Source: Flavobacterium sp. J49
GTDB taxonomy: Bacteria; Bacteroidota; Bacteroidia; Flavobacteriales; Flavobacteriaceae
Length of the DNA stretch: 64,000 nt
Assembly (NCBI RefSeq): GCF_011742145.1
Contig: NZ_JAAQQU010000099.1
Location: 1-64,000, forward strand
Reading direction: 5' to 3'
The translations under genes and the position numbers were made by a program. The stretch's first letter is position 1, and every line of letters begins with the position of its first letter. Of this stretch, positions 1 to 8,538 are shown one piece after another. The notes under the pieces are model-generated. The model was not told the DNA's origin and did no database searches. It worked only from the letters and a program-made list of their open reading frames with translations.

Positions 1-96
1 AAACCATTACCTTCAACAGACTATTGGTTTACGGTAGATTTCCCTGAGCAAGGAACAATGAAGCAATTTAAAGCACACTTCTCGTTGAAACGATAA
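1..96 (+). CDS. C-terminal end of a T9SS type-B sorting domain protein (partial)
   Basis: Only the last 31 codons are inside the window; the reading frame is open from base 1 and ends in TAA at 94-96. The fragment contains PLPSTDYWF, then a Phe-rich beta segment, and ends in HFSLKR. From family knowledge this is the end of the gliding-motility-associated C-terminal domain (type-B CTD), which directs large proteins through the type IX secretion system of gliding Bacteroidota. The protein is therefore probably a large secreted or surface-attached polypeptide whose body lies to the left of the window. Nothing can be said about its main function. A strong hairpin terminator follows 17 bases after the stop. 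Confidence 0.78.
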   Translation, partial: KPLPSTDYWFTVDFPEQGTMKQFKAHFSLKR

Positions 97-113
97 AAGA
101 AAATACACTTATC

Positions 114-143
114 AAAAAAGCCACTCAAACGAGTGGCTTTTTT
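114..143. terminator. Hairpin terminator after the T9SS cargo gene
   Basis: GCCACTC, loop AAAC, GAGTGGC, followed by TTTTTT and preceded by AAAAAA. The stem is a perfect 7 bp and the site could work in both directions. It ends the partial gene to its left. Confidence 0.85.
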
Positions 144-170
144 GTTGTGATAGAAAATCAAAGGGTGTCG

Positions 171-248
171 TTAGCCCCGATTGCAGCGGCACCGCGTAGA
201 GCGGAAAGCGGGAGCAGAAGTGAAAAAAACACAATAGGTCTGCTCCTG
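171..248 (+). repeat. Dispersed AGCCCCGAT-type repeat, copy A
   Basis: The copy begins TTAGCCCCGATTGCAGCGGC and continues through GCGTAGAGCGGAAAGCGGGA to a closing TGCTCCTG. The same start, middle (GCGGAAAGCGGG) and end are found at 3561-3645 and 58196-58255 (both on the minus strand) and 45271-45370. It is GC-richer than its surroundings and lies between two terminators, outside any gene. Similar elements are, from memory, common between genes in flavobacterial genomes; the function is unknown. Confidence 0.75.
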
Positions 249-253
249 AAAAT

Positions 254-285
254 AAAAAACGCCTCAATCAATTGAAGCGTTTTAG
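254..285 (-). terminator. Terminator of the aminotransferase gene
   Basis: AAAACGC and TCAAT pair with ATTGA and GCGTTTT around a two-base loop. Read on the minus strand the hairpin is followed by a T-rich run, which fits termination of the gene ending at 308. Confidence 0.7.
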
Positions 286-307
286 TATTGAGAAAAGTGA
301 ACTATTA

Positions 308-1501
308 TTATTGGTTATACACTTTTAAAGCTTCTTTTAGGATGGCCACAGAGCGAATCAAATCATCTTTTTTAAGGACGTAAGCGATTCTCACTTCGTC
401 TAAACCAACATTAGGTGTAGAATAGAAACCAGCCGCAGGAGCGACCATAACGGTTTCACCATTGTTGTCGTAAGATTCTAAAAGCCATTGGGCAAAATCA
501 TCGGCATTTTTTACCGGTAATTGAGCGATGCAATAGAAAGCACCTTTTGGCGTGGCTACTTTTACACCTTCAATTTTTTGCAACTCGGCAATTAAGGTAT
601 CTCTACGGTCTTTGTATTCGGAAATCACATCGTCAAAATAACTTTGTGGCGTTTCTAAAGCGGCTTCGCTGGCAATTTGTGCATAAGTAGGCGGGCTTAA
701 ACGGGCTTGAGCAAACTTCATAGCTGTTGCCATTACTTCCTTATTTTTGGAAACAATACAACCAATTCTTGCGCCGCACATGCTGTATCTTTTCGAAACA
801 GAGTCAATCATAATGGCATGCTCTTCTAAACCGGGAACGTTCATTACCGAGAAGTGTTTGTCGTTTTCATCATAGATAAACTCTCTGTAAACTTCATCGG
901 CAATAAGGAATAAATCGTGTTTTTTTACGATTTCAGCCAACTGCATGATTTCTTCTTTGGAATACAAATATCCGGTTGGATTTCCCGGATTGCAAATTAA
1001 AATGGCTTTGGTTTTTGGGGTAATCAATTTTTCAAAAGCTGTAATCGGAGGCAAGGCAAATCCTTCATCTATAGTAGAGATTACCGGAACAACTTTTACC
1101 CCTGAAGCCGTTGAAAACCCATTGTAGTTGGCGTAAAAAGGTTCAGGTATAATGATTTCATCACCTGAATCCATTGTACTTCCCATGGCAAAAAGCAGAG
1201 CTTCAGAACCACCGGTTGTAATGATAATATCGGCCACATCAATAGGTAAACCGTGTGATTTGTAGTAAGCCGATAACTTGGTTCTATAGCTTTCAAATCC
1301 GGCCGAATGACTGTATTCTAACACGCTGATGTCTGCATTTTTTACAGCATTCAGCGCCACATCCGGAGTTTTGATATCGGGTTGACCAATATTTAAATGG
1401 TATACTTTGTGTCCTTTCTTTTTAGCAATTTCAGAATACGGAACCAATTTTCTAATAGGTGATTCAGGCATTTGCTGACCTTTCAATGATATCTTAGGCA
1501 T
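308..1501 (-). CDS. PLP-dependent aminotransferase, class I/II (aspartate aminotransferase-like)
   Basis: A 397-residue fold-type I aminotransferase, the usual full length for the family. Visible landmarks are NPGNPTG at 171-177, the cofactor-holding Asp in ADEVY near residue 202, the Schiff-base lysine K237 in SVSKRYS and Arg245 in GARIG. It should move an amino group between an amino acid and a 2-oxo acid in the cytosol; the closest general group is the aspartate/aromatic aminotransferase family. Exact substrates cannot be read from the sequence. The gene stands alone, with its own terminator at 254-285 and a divergent neighbour at 1631. Confidence 0.9.
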   Translation of the reverse strand: MPKISLKGQQMPESPIRKLVPYSEIAKKKGHKVYHLNIGQPDIKTPDVALNAVKNADISVLEYSHSAGFESYRTKLSAYYKSHGLPIDVADIIITTGGSEALLFAMGSTMDSGDEIIIPEPFYANYNGFSTASGVKVVPVISTIDEGFALPPITAFEKLITPKTKAILICNPGNPTGYLYSKEEIMQLAEIVKKHDLFLIADEVYREFIYDENDKHFSVMNVPGLEEHAIMIDSVSKRYSMCGARIGCIVSKNKEVMATAMKFAQARLSPPTYAQIASEAALETPQSYFDDVISEYKDRRDTLIAELQKIEGVKVATPKGAFYCIAQLPVKNADDFAQWLLESYDNNGETVMVAPAAGFYSTPNVGLDEVRIAYVLKKDDLIRSVAILKEALKVYNQ

Positions 1502-1630
1502 GTTGTTGAATTTAGTGGTGCAAATTTGCGATTTTTTTAGTTTGAAAGCAATTCATTCTTTGGATTAAAAATTGTTAAAAAATATTTTTTGACAGCCTAT
1601 TTTTACTAAATTTATAAAAAATCATACTTG

Positions 1631-2965
1631 ATGCGATTCTTTTTCACTTTAATACTGTCTTTCGCCACTGTTGTGTCTTGTTTTTGTCAGTCGGGTTTCC
1701 AATTTGAAAAGAATCAAAAAAAAACAGTTATTCCTTTCCAACTTATCAATAATTTGATTTTTATTCCCATCGAAGTTAATGGAGAAACCTTGACTTTTTT
1801 ATTGGATACCGGAGTTGAAGAAACCGTCCTTTTTAGCTTGGATGATAAAGAACAAGTCAGTTTCTTTAATATGGAAAAGATAATGCTGAAAGGTTTGGGC
1901 AGCAATGAGGCTGTGGCTGCTTATAAATCTTCGAAGAATAAATTGGACGCCAAAGGGTTTATTGATTTAGAGCATGAAATTTATTTGGTTCTCGATCAAG
2001 AATTTAATTTTTCTTCCCAAGTCGGCATACCGGTGAACGGTATTATTGGCTATCATTTTTTTAAAAACCACTTGGTCGAAATTGATTATGATAGAAAAAA
2101 AGTCATCGTTTACAATGAATCCAATCAAAAAATACGAAAGCGAATGGCCAAGTCCTACCACAAAGAATCGATTACTATTGAGAATAATAAACCCTATTAT
2201 GTCACCAAAGTAGTTACTGCAGAACAATCACGCCCTTGCAAAATGCTCATAGACACTGGTAATAGTGATGCTATTTGGCTGTTTTTGAGTGAAGCCGAGG
2301 ATATAAAACTACCGGCTAAATCCATACAATGTTTTTTAGGAAGAGGTTTTAGCGGTAATGTTTACGGACAAAGAGCCAGAATCGATAATTTTTCTTTTGG
2401 CAATAAGACCTTTAAAAATCCTATCGGTACTTTTCCGGATTCAACTTCTTTACGAAGTGTCAATTTTGTGGAGAATAGGGTAGGCTCTTTGGGAGGCGAA
2501 GTGCTCTCGAGATTCTCGGTGTTTTTTGATTACCAAAACAATTGTCTGTACTCTAAACCCGGCGCTAAAATTGGAAATCCTTTCAACTTTAACATGAGTG
2601 GACTTGAAGTCCAGCACGACGGGTTGGAATGGGTAACCCAAACCTATCAAGACCGTAGCAGTACAGCTGCCGTTTTCAAAGCCACGCAAGGCAGCGATGG
2701 ACATGTGCAAGACAATCTGAAAATCAAGTTTGAATTAAAGCCGGTTTTCAGAATATTCAATGTGCGGGAAGGATCAACTGCAGCACAGGCCGGAGTCAAA
2801 AAAGACGACCGTATTATCAGTATTAACGGTAGAAACACCCATTATTTAACCATTGAAAATATAAACGAACTCCTTAAATCAGAGGAAGGTAGAACCATAG
2901 TAATAGAAGTAGAACGCAAAGGCGTAATTCTTACTTATAAATTCCAACTCAAAAGTATCTTATAA
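1631..2965 (+). CDS. Secreted two-lobed aspartyl protease-like protein with C-terminal PDZ domain
   Basis: A 444-residue protein beginning with a hydrophobic export signal (residues 1-20). Two separate Asp-Thr-Gly motifs are present, at 59-61 (LLDTGVEE) and 208-210 (LIDTGNSD), each inside a retropepsin-like lobe, so one chain can supply both halves of an aspartic protease active site. A PDZ domain fills about residues 365-444, with the sequence GVKKDDRIISING. The combination suggests a periplasmic or surface protease with a peptide-binding tail, though the substrate is unknown. I start at ATG 1631; an in-frame TTG three bases upstream is less likely. It converges on the DUF1573 gene, sharing a palindromic terminator. 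Confidence 0.85.
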   Translation: MRFFFTLILSFATVVSCFCQSGFQFEKNQKKTVIPFQLINNLIFIPIEVNGETLTFLLDTGVEETVLFSLDDKEQVSFFNMEKIMLKGLGSNEAVAAYKSSKNKLDAKGFIDLEHEIYLVLDQEFNFSSQVGIPVNGIIGYHFFKNHLVEIDYDRKKVIVYNESNQKIRKRMAKSYHKESITIENNKPYYVTKVVTAEQSRPCKMLIDTGNSDAIWLFLSEAEDIKLPAKSIQCFLGRGFSGNVYGQRARIDNFSFGNKTFKNPIGTFPDSTSLRSVNFVENRVGSLGGEVLSRFSVFFDYQNNCLYSKPGAKIGNPFNFNMSGLEVQHDGLEWVTQTYQDRSSTAAVFKATQGSDGHVQDNLKIKFELKPVFRIFNVREGSTAAQAGVKKDDRIISINGRNTHYLTIENINELLKSEEGRTIVIEVERKGVILTYKFQLKSIL

Positions 2966-2996
2966 AAAAAAGCCCCGAAATTTCGGGGCTTTTTTT
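2964..2996. terminator. Bidirectional terminator between convergent genes
   Basis: A perfect 20-base palindrome AGCCCCGAAATTTCGGGGCT at 2971-2990 with an A run before it and a T run after it. It serves the protease gene on the plus strand and the DUF1573 gene on the minus strand; the latter's stop codon at 2995-2997 touches the hairpin. Confidence 0.9.
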
Positions 2997-3429
2997 ATTG
3001 CATCATCGGACTTTTAGTCTTCTTTTCTAAGAGGTTTTCAACGGGTTTAACGATTACTTCTCCTTTTATTTTTAGAACCACTCGACCATCTTCTGCATTG
3101 ACGGCATTAGTTTCTACCGTGATGGTTTTTCTGATAGGACCAGGATTCATATTGTATTTCACTTCAATCTTTCCGGTTTTTCCCGGAGCAATTGGCTCTG
3201 TTGGTTTTGACGGCACCGTACAACCACAACTCGATTGTACATTTGTTATGATCAGCGGAGCAGTTCCCGTATTGGTGAACTCAAAAACCCTAATGCCACT
3301 GTCTTCTTCCTTAGTAACCTTACCATAATCTATGGTATTGTCTTTATCCTTAAATTCAATTTTTGGACCGACTTGGGCAAAAACCACTGCATTTACAAGG
3401 ATTGCCGCGATAAGTAAATATTTCTTCAT
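2995..3429 (-). CDS. DUF1573 domain protein, secreted
   Basis: A 144-residue protein with a signal peptide (MKKYLLIAAILVNAVVFAQ) and one DUF1573 domain, an immunoglobulin-like beta-sandwich widespread in Bacteroidota. The diagnostic stretch is SSCGCTVPS with C68 and C70, followed by PGKTGKIEV. The protein is expected in the periplasm or at the surface; no biochemical role is established for the family. The short lysine-rich tail after the domain looks unstructured. It is transcribed alone, divergently from valS, and ends at the shared palindromic terminator. Confidence 0.88.
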   Translation of the reverse strand: MKKYLLIAAILVNAVVFAQVGPKIEFKDKDNTIDYGKVTKEEDSGIRVFEFTNTGTAPLIITNVQSSCGCTVPSKPTEPIAPGKTGKIEVKYNMNPGPIRKTITVETNAVNAEDGRVVLKIKGEVIVKPVENLLEKKTKSPMMQ

Positions 3430-3522
3430 AGGTCAAAATTTAATATTTGGTTAGTAAAAATACTCCGTTTAAATTAATACACAAAAATTTAATTCTTAAT
3501 TTTTTCTAAAGTCTTTATTAAT

Positions 3523-3530
3523 TACTTTTG
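3523..3530 (+). promoter_or_regulatory. Candidate -10 element for valS
   Basis: TACTTTTG matches the Bacteroidota -10 consensus TAnnTTTG. No clear TTG is seen at the usual distance upstream. If used, the valS leader would be about 175 nt and would contain repeat copy B and an octamer array. Confidence 0.45.
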
Positions 3531-3560
3531 CAGTTCAGTTTGCAAAATGCGTGCCACATA

Positions 3561-3645
3561 GTTTTGGAGCGAATGGTCAGTGACTATCAGCCATCCATTT
3601 TCCCGCTTTCCGGGCTACACGGTAGCCTCTATAATCGGGGCTAAA
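3561..3645 (-). repeat. Dispersed AGCCCCGAT-type repeat, copy B
   Basis: On the minus strand this reads TAGCCCCGATTATAGAGGCT, then GTGTAGCCCGGAAAGCGGGA, and ends CGCTCCAAAAC. It shares its beginning, its CGGAAAGCGGGA core and its CTCC end with copies A, C and D. It lies between the candidate valS promoter and the valS start codon. Confidence 0.72.
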
Positions 3646-3671
3646 AGAGTTTCGTATTGCATATTTGTAAA

Positions 3672-3703
3672 CAAATAACCAAATTAACAAATCAACGAAT
3701 TAT
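3672..3703 (+). repeat. Degenerate octamer tandem array upstream of valS
   Basis: Four consecutive 8-mers, CAAATAAC, CAAATTAA, CAAATCAA and CGAATTAT, end six bases before the valS ATG. The period of 8 is exact and the units differ from one another. Confidence 0.6.
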
Positions 3704-3709
3704 TCATAT

Positions 3710-6337
3710 ATGATTCCAGCTCAATTCAATGCCTCCGCCGTAGAAAAAAAGTGGTACGACTACTGGATGAAAAACAACTATTTTCATTCCAAACCCGACC
3801 ATAGAACGCCTTATACCATAACAATTCCACCACCAAACGTGACCGGTGTATTGCACATGGGACACATGTTGAACAACACGATTCAAGATGTATTGATTCG
3901 TCGTGCGCGTTTAAAAGGATTCAATGCTTGTTGGGTTCCCGGAACAGATCACGCGTCGATTGCAACGGAAGCAAAAGTGGTGGCAAAGTTGAAAAGCGAA
4001 GGCATCAACAAAAACGATTTAACCCGTGAAGAATTCCTAAAACATGCTTGGGATTGGACAGAAAAATACGGTGGAACAATTTTAGAACAATTAAAACAAT
4101 TAGGTTGTTCTTGCGATTGGGACAGAACCAAATTCACCATGGATCCTGACATGTCGGCGTCTGTAATTCGTTCTTTCGTAGATTTATACAACAAAGGCCA
4201 AATTTACCGCGGTTACCGTATGGTCAACTGGGATCCGGAGGCCAAAACTACGTTGTCTGACGAAGAAGTAATCTACGAAGAAAGGCAAGGAAAATTATAC
4301 CATTTAAAATACGCTATCGAAGGTTCAAACGAGTTTGTAACCATAGCGACTACACGTCCTGAAACGATTTTAGGTGATACTGCCATCTGTATCCATCCGG
4401 ATGATGAACGTTATGCCCATTTGAAAGGAAAGAAAGCGATTGTACCAATTTGCAACCGAGTAATCCCAATCATTTTTGATGAGTATGTAGATATGGAATT
4501 CGGAACCGGCTGTTTAAAAGTAACTCCGGCACACGATATCAACGATAAGACATTAGGTGAAAAACACCACTTAGAAATCATCGATATTTTTAATGAAGAT
4601 GCAACGTTGAATTCTTATGGTTTGCATTACCAAGGCAAAGACCGTTTTGTTGTTCGTGATGAAATCGCTTTAGAATTAGAAAAAATCGGTTCGCTAGCCA
4701 AAACCGAAAACCACCTCAATAAAGTAGGAACCTCAGAAAGAACCAAAGCCGTAATCGAGCCGCGTTTGTCTGACCAATGGTTCTTGCGCATGGAAGATTT
4801 GGTAAAACCCGCCATCAAAGCCGTTTTAGAAACCGAAGAAATAAAACTTTATCCGGCGCGCTTTAACAATACGTATCGTCATTGGTTAGAAAACATCCGC
4901 GATTGGAATATCTCACGCCAACTTTGGTGGGGACAACAAATTCCGGCTTACTATTATGGTGACGGAAAAGAAGATTTTGTTGTTGCTGAGAATATTGAAG
5001 AGGCGTTAAAACTAGCGCAGGAAAAGACCAAAAAACCACAACTGACAACCGACAACTTAACCCAAGACGCCGATGCTCTCGACACTTGGTTCTCTTCTTG
5101 GTTATGGCCAATGGCTGTTTTTGGGGGTATTATGGAACCGGAAAATGAAGACTTTAAATACTATTATCCTACCAATGATTTAGTTACAGGACCGGATATT
5201 TTGTTTTTTTGGGTTGCGCGTATGATTATCGCCGGTTATGAATATACCGGACAAAAACCATTCACCAATGTTTATTTGACAGGTTTGGTTCGCGACAAAC
5301 AACGTCGTAAAATGTCGAAATCATTGGGGAATTCGCCCGAGCCTTTGGAACTGATTGAAAAATTTGGTGCCGATGGCGTTAGAGTTGGTTTATTGTTGAG
5401 CGCTTCTGCCGGAAACGATATTATGTTTGATGAAGAATTGTGCAACAACGGTAAAGCTTTCGGTAACAAAATTTGGAACGCTTTCCGACTCATCAAAGGT
5501 TGGGAAGTAGTCGATATTGCACAGCCGGAAAGTTCTAAAGTAGCGATAGAATGGTATGAAGCCAAATTGCAACAAACGCTGGTAGAAATCGAAGACCATT
5601 TTGAAAAATACCGTTTATCCGATGCTTTGATGAGCATTTACAAATTGGTTTGGGATGATTTCTGTTCGTGGTTCTTAGAAATGATAAAACCGGCCTACCA
5701 ACAACCAATTGACCGCACGACCTTTGACAAAGCGATTGAAATGTTGGAAGCCAACTTGAAATTATTGCATCCATTTATGCCGTTCTTAACAGAGGAAATT
5801 TGGCAATACATCGCCGAAAGAACTCCGGAACAAGCGTTAATCATTGCGGAATATCCTAAAGTAACTTCGTTTAACGAAAAATTGATAGCCGATTTTGATT
5901 TTGCAGCCGAAGTAATTGCCGGTGTGAGAACCATTCGCAAAGACAAAAACATCGCGATGAAAGAGGCCGTTGATTTGAAAGTGGTGAATAATGAAAAGGC
6001 GTCCACTTATTTTGACAGCGTGATTACCAAATTAGGAAATATCACTAGTTTAGAATACATCACCGATAAAATTGATGGCGCACTAACTTACCGTGTAAAA
6101 TCAAACGAATACTTTATTCCCGTTTCCGGAAATATCGACATTGCGGCCGAAATTGCTAAGCTCACCGAAGAGTTGAAATACACTCAAGGTTTCTTACGCA
6201 GTGTACAAGGTAAACTGGCCAACGAAAAATTTGTTTCCGGTGCACCGGCACAGGTCATAGATAACGAACGCAAGAAAGAAGCCGATGCTTTGGCAAAGAT
6301 TGCCACGATAGAGCAGAGTTTAGCAAGTTTGAAATAA
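3710..6337 (+). CDS. valS: Valine--tRNA ligase
   Basis: An 875-residue class I aminoacyl-tRNA synthetase that charges tRNA-Val in the cytosol. The ATP-binding HIGH box appears as HMGH at 49-52, preceded by PPPNVTG, and the KMSKS loop is at 534-538. Between them is the CP1 editing insert (ATTRPETILGDTA, near residue 215) that removes mischarged threonine. The anticodon-binding helical domain follows, and the last ~65 residues form the charged coiled coil typical of ValRS. Length is normal for the family. The gene is monocistronic: a repeat-bearing leader precedes it and a hairpin terminator follows directly. Confidence 0.97.
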   Translation: MIPAQFNASAVEKKWYDYWMKNNYFHSKPDHRTPYTITIPPPNVTGVLHMGHMLNNTIQDVLIRRARLKGFNACWVPGTDHASIATEAKVVAKLKSEGINKNDLTREEFLKHAWDWTEKYGGTILEQLKQLGCSCDWDRTKFTMDPDMSASVIRSFVDLYNKGQIYRGYRMVNWDPEAKTTLSDEEVIYEERQGKLYHLKYAIEGSNEFVTIATTRPETILGDTAICIHPDDERYAHLKGKKAIVPICNRVIPIIFDEYVDMEFGTGCLKVTPAHDINDKTLGEKHHLEIIDIFNEDATLNSYGLHYQGKDRFVVRDEIALELEKIGSLAKTENHLNKVGTSERTKAVIEPRLSDQWFLRMEDLVKPAIKAVLETEEIKLYPARFNNTYRHWLENIRDWNISRQLWWGQQIPAYYYGDGKEDFVVAENIEEALKLAQEKTKKPQLTTDNLTQDADALDTWFSSWLWPMAVFGGIMEPENEDFKYYYPTNDLVTGPDILFFWVARMIIAGYEYTGQKPFTNVYLTGLVRDKQRRKMSKSLGNSPEPLELIEKFGADGVRVGLLLSASAGNDIMFDEELCNNGKAFGNKIWNAFRLIKGWEVVDIAQPESSKVAIEWYEAKLQQTLVEIEDHFEKYRLSDALMSIYKLVWDDFCSWFLEMIKPAYQQPIDRTTFDKAIEMLEANLKLLHPFMPFLTEEIWQYIAERTPEQALIIAEYPKVTSFNEKLIADFDFAAEVIAGVRTIRKDKNIAMKEAVDLKVVNNEKASTYFDSVITKLGNITSLEYITDKIDGALTYRVKSNEYFIPVSGNIDIAAEIAKLTEELKYTQGFLRSVQGKLANEKFVSGAPAQVIDNERKKEADALAKIATIEQSLASLK

Positions 6338-6338
6338 T

Positions 6339-6367
6339 AAAAAGTCCCGAGAAATCGGGACTTTTAT
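6339..6367 (+). terminator. Terminator of valS
   Basis: AAAGTCCCGA, loop GAAA, TCGGGACTTTT at 6341-6365: a 10-bp stem with a GNRA-type loop and a T-rich tail. Confidence 0.88.
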
Positions 6368-6421
6368 AATAATAGGCAAACCAAGCGACATGATGTTACA
6401 CAAGCAAATCGTATGGCGAAA

Positions 6422-6772
6422 CTAGATTCTTAAAATTTTGTCTAAAGCTTTGCCTTTGGCTAATTCATCGACCAGTTTATCGAGGTAGCGAATTTTTTGT
6501 ATCAAGTCATCCTCTATGTCTTCCACACGGTAGCCACAAATTACACCTGTGATTTTTGATACATTCGGATTGATTTGTGGCGCTTGAGAAAAAAAAGTCT
6601 CAAAGTCTACTTTAAGGTCAATTTGTCGTTCTAAAGTAGCGGTATCATAACCCGTTAGCCAACAGATAATGGTATCGAGTTCTGCTTGTGTACGGCCTTT
6701 TCTGGTGGCTTTGTTCACATAATGCGGATAGACTCCGGCAAATGACATTTTATAGATTCTGTTTTTATCCAT
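6422..6772 (-). CDS. DUF2200 family protein
   Basis: A 116-residue cytosolic protein recognised from its opening ([20 protein letters not shown] after a short lead) and from the segment [13 protein letters not shown]. This is the DUF2200 family, whose biochemical role is not established. The second half contains [21 protein letters not shown]. There are no membrane segments. It lies 42 bases upstream of nothing obvious on its own strand and follows the histidine kinase gene in the same direction (43-base gap), so the two could be co-transcribed. Confidence 0.82.
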   Translation of the reverse strand: MDKNRIYKMSFAGVYPHYVNKATRKGRTQAELDTIICWLTGYDTATLERQIDLKVDFETFFSQAPQINPNVSKITGVICGYRVEDIEDDLIQKIRYLDKLVDELAKGKALDKILRI

Positions 6773-6814
6773 AGCGGTTGTATTGTGATTTAACCGGCTT
6801 ATCGTTGCCGGTTT

Positions 6815-7903
6815 TTAGGAATTACTTTTGAAGCTGATGGTGAATGTTGTACCTTTTCCTATTTCGCTGGTCACGTCAATTTGGCCACCCATATCGGTCA
6901 CATGATTATAAACCAAGTAAAGTCCTATGCCGTGACTGTCAATGTGCTGGTGAAACTTTTGATTGAGCCCGAAAATCTTGTCTTTTACTTTGTCGATATC
7001 AAAACCGCAACCGTTATCGGCCACAACCAGTTGGGCCACACCATTTTGGAATTGGGTTTTAATGGTAATTATCTGAGGTACTCCAAGTTGGCTATACTTA
7101 ATAGCGTTGGTGATAAGGTTAATAAAAATACTTTCCAAATAAACCCTGTTGAAAAGGACCTTGTCAAAGGCCTCAAAATCAAGTTCAATTTTTATGTTAG
7201 ACTCTTTGATTTGTGACTGTATTGAATGGAGCACAGAGCGGACCACATTTTCTAAAGACAAGTTTTCAACTTTAATGTTCAACTGGTCGTGATGACTAAT
7301 GTTATCTACATAACTGTTGAGCGTTGTCTTCAAATTTTTAGTGGTCGTTTTAAGCATATCGATAAACTCGATGGTTTCTTGGTCTTGAATTTTGGTGACA
7401 TCCAACAATTCAAATACCGACAACAAATTGTTTACCGGAGAACGCAAATCATGTGAAGCGGTATAGGTGATTTTTTTTAAATCCTGGTTGATTTTCTTGA
7501 TGTTAGCAAGCAAATTGTTGCGTTCTACTTCTATTTTTTTACGGTAGGTTACATCCTTGGCAATGGCATAAACAAGTTCGTGATTTATGTGTGGCATAGA
7601 AGTCCAAGCCAACCAAACAATCTCACCGCTTTTGGTTATATAGCGGTTTTCAAAGTGAAGCAGCGGTTTTCCGCTTTTCACCAGTTCTCTGCTTTGGATG
7701 GTTTTTTCAAGGTCTTCGGGATATATAAATTCGTTGATAGGTCGCGACAATAATTCCGATTCGGTATAACCTAAAAGTTTGCAAACAGCAGGATTCACTT
7801 TTTTGAAATAACCGTCATATCCGGCTATGAAAAATAGATCCGCAGAAATATCAAAAAAAATTTCGGGCCGATAATGATCCGTCAGGGTTTGATAATCATT
7901 CAT
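6815..7903 (-). CDS. PAS-domain sensor histidine kinase (soluble)
   Basis: About 362 residues with no membrane segment: a PAS domain (roughly residues 10-120, with the GYTESELL and FIYPEDLEKT signature), a HisKA helix pair with the phosphoacceptor His151 in TASHDLRSP, and a HATPase_c domain with NAIKYS (N box), DNGCGF (G1) and HGIGLYLV (G2). It should sense a cytosolic signal and phosphorylate a response regulator that is not adjacent. The frame is open further upstream to 7984, but that extension runs through the ndk terminator hairpin. A promoter-like TTG...TATATTTA lies just before ATG 7903, so I prefer that start; ATG 7960 is the alternative. Confidence 0.85.
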   Translation of the reverse strand: MNDYQTLTDHYRPEIFFDISADLFFIAGYDGYFKKVNPAVCKLLGYTESELLSRPINEFIYPEDLEKTIQSRELVKSGKPLLHFENRYITKSGEIVWLAWTSMPHINHELVYAIAKDVTYRKKIEVERNNLLANIKKINQDLKKITYTASHDLRSPVNNLLSVFELLDVTKIQDQETIEFIDMLKTTTKNLKTTLNSYVDNISHHDQLNIKVENLSLENVVRSVLHSIQSQIKESNIKIELDFEAFDKVLFNRVYLESIFINLITNAIKYSQLGVPQIITIKTQFQNGVAQLVVADNGCGFDIDKVKDKIFGLNQKFHQHIDSHGIGLYLVYNHVTDMGGQIDVTSEIGKGTTFTISFKSNS

Positions 7904-7965
7904 TTTGTTAAGAGATTCAGGACCGTAAATATAGCCAAATGTTTTTACCAATTTCCTCATTGCAT

Positions 7966-7997
7966 AAAAAAAATCCCGTCTCAAACGAAACGGGATT
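7966..7997 (-). terminator. Terminator of ndk
   Basis: On the minus strand: AATCCCGT, loop, ACGGGATT, then eight T. It ends the ndk transcript and argues against a histidine kinase start inside it. Confidence 0.85.
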
Positions 7998-8052
7998 GTA
8001 TTGTAAAATAGTGATTAAGCTGAGAACTAATCACAGAAAACTAAGCGTTAAA

Positions 8053-8472
8053 TTAAAACTGCTCTCTACCGGCAAAGTGAAAAGCACTTTCGATTGCTGC
8101 ATTTTCGTCAGAGTCAGAACCGTGAACGGCGTTTTCTCCGATTGAAGTAGCATATTTTTTACGGATAGTCCCTTCAGCAGCATCAGCAGGATTAGTCGCG
8201 CCGATTAAAGTTCTGAAATCTTCTACTGCGTTGTCTTTTTCTAAGATAGCTGCAACGATTGGACCACGAGTCATGAATTCTACTAATTCGCCAAAGAAAG
8301 GACGAGCCGAGTGAATTGCATAGAATTTTTGAGCGTCAGCTACAGTCAATTGTGTTAATTTCAAAGATACAATTCTGAAACCACCTTCAGTAATCATATT
8401 TAATATTCCACCGATGTGTCCGTTTTCCACAGCATCAGGCTTAATCATAGTAAATGTTCTATTCGTTGCCAT
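8053..8472 (-). CDS. ndk: Nucleoside diphosphate kinase
   Basis: A 139-residue NDK, the standard bacterial length. It moves the gamma phosphate of ATP to other nucleoside diphosphates to balance NTP and dNTP pools. The start [10 protein letters not shown] and the active-site block ENAVHGSDS with the phosphohistidine H117 are both intact. [16 protein letters not shown], the nucleotide-binding and oligomer region, is also present. The gene is single, ends about 55 bases before its own terminator, and lies 66 bases downstream of bshC on the same strand. Confidence 0.97.
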   Translation of the reverse strand: MATNRTFTMIKPDAVENGHIGGILNMITEGGFRIVSLKLTQLTVADAQKFYAIHSARPFFGELVEFMTRGPIVAAILEKDNAVEDFRTLIGATNPADAAEGTIRKKYATSIGENAVHGSDSDENAAIESAFHFAGREQF

Positions 8473-8538
8473 TTTGTTTGTTTTTTTAATTTGGGTGCAA
8501 AAGTAGTGTTTTTTAACCTATTTGCAAGTAAAGTACAA

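Noticed and set aside
3540..3709. T-box or other riboswitch in the valS leader
   Set aside because: No T-box sequence or specifier/antiterminator pair is visible, and the structured part is explained by dispersed repeat copy B.
5272..5637. Long antisense frames within valS and other large genes
   Set aside because: They lack a start context, do not resemble known proteins and mirror the codon use of the sense gene.
7904..7984. Longer start for the PAS histidine kinase
   Set aside because: The extra codons overlap the ndk terminator, and a promoter-like sequence lies just before 7903. ATG 7960 cannot be fully excluded.
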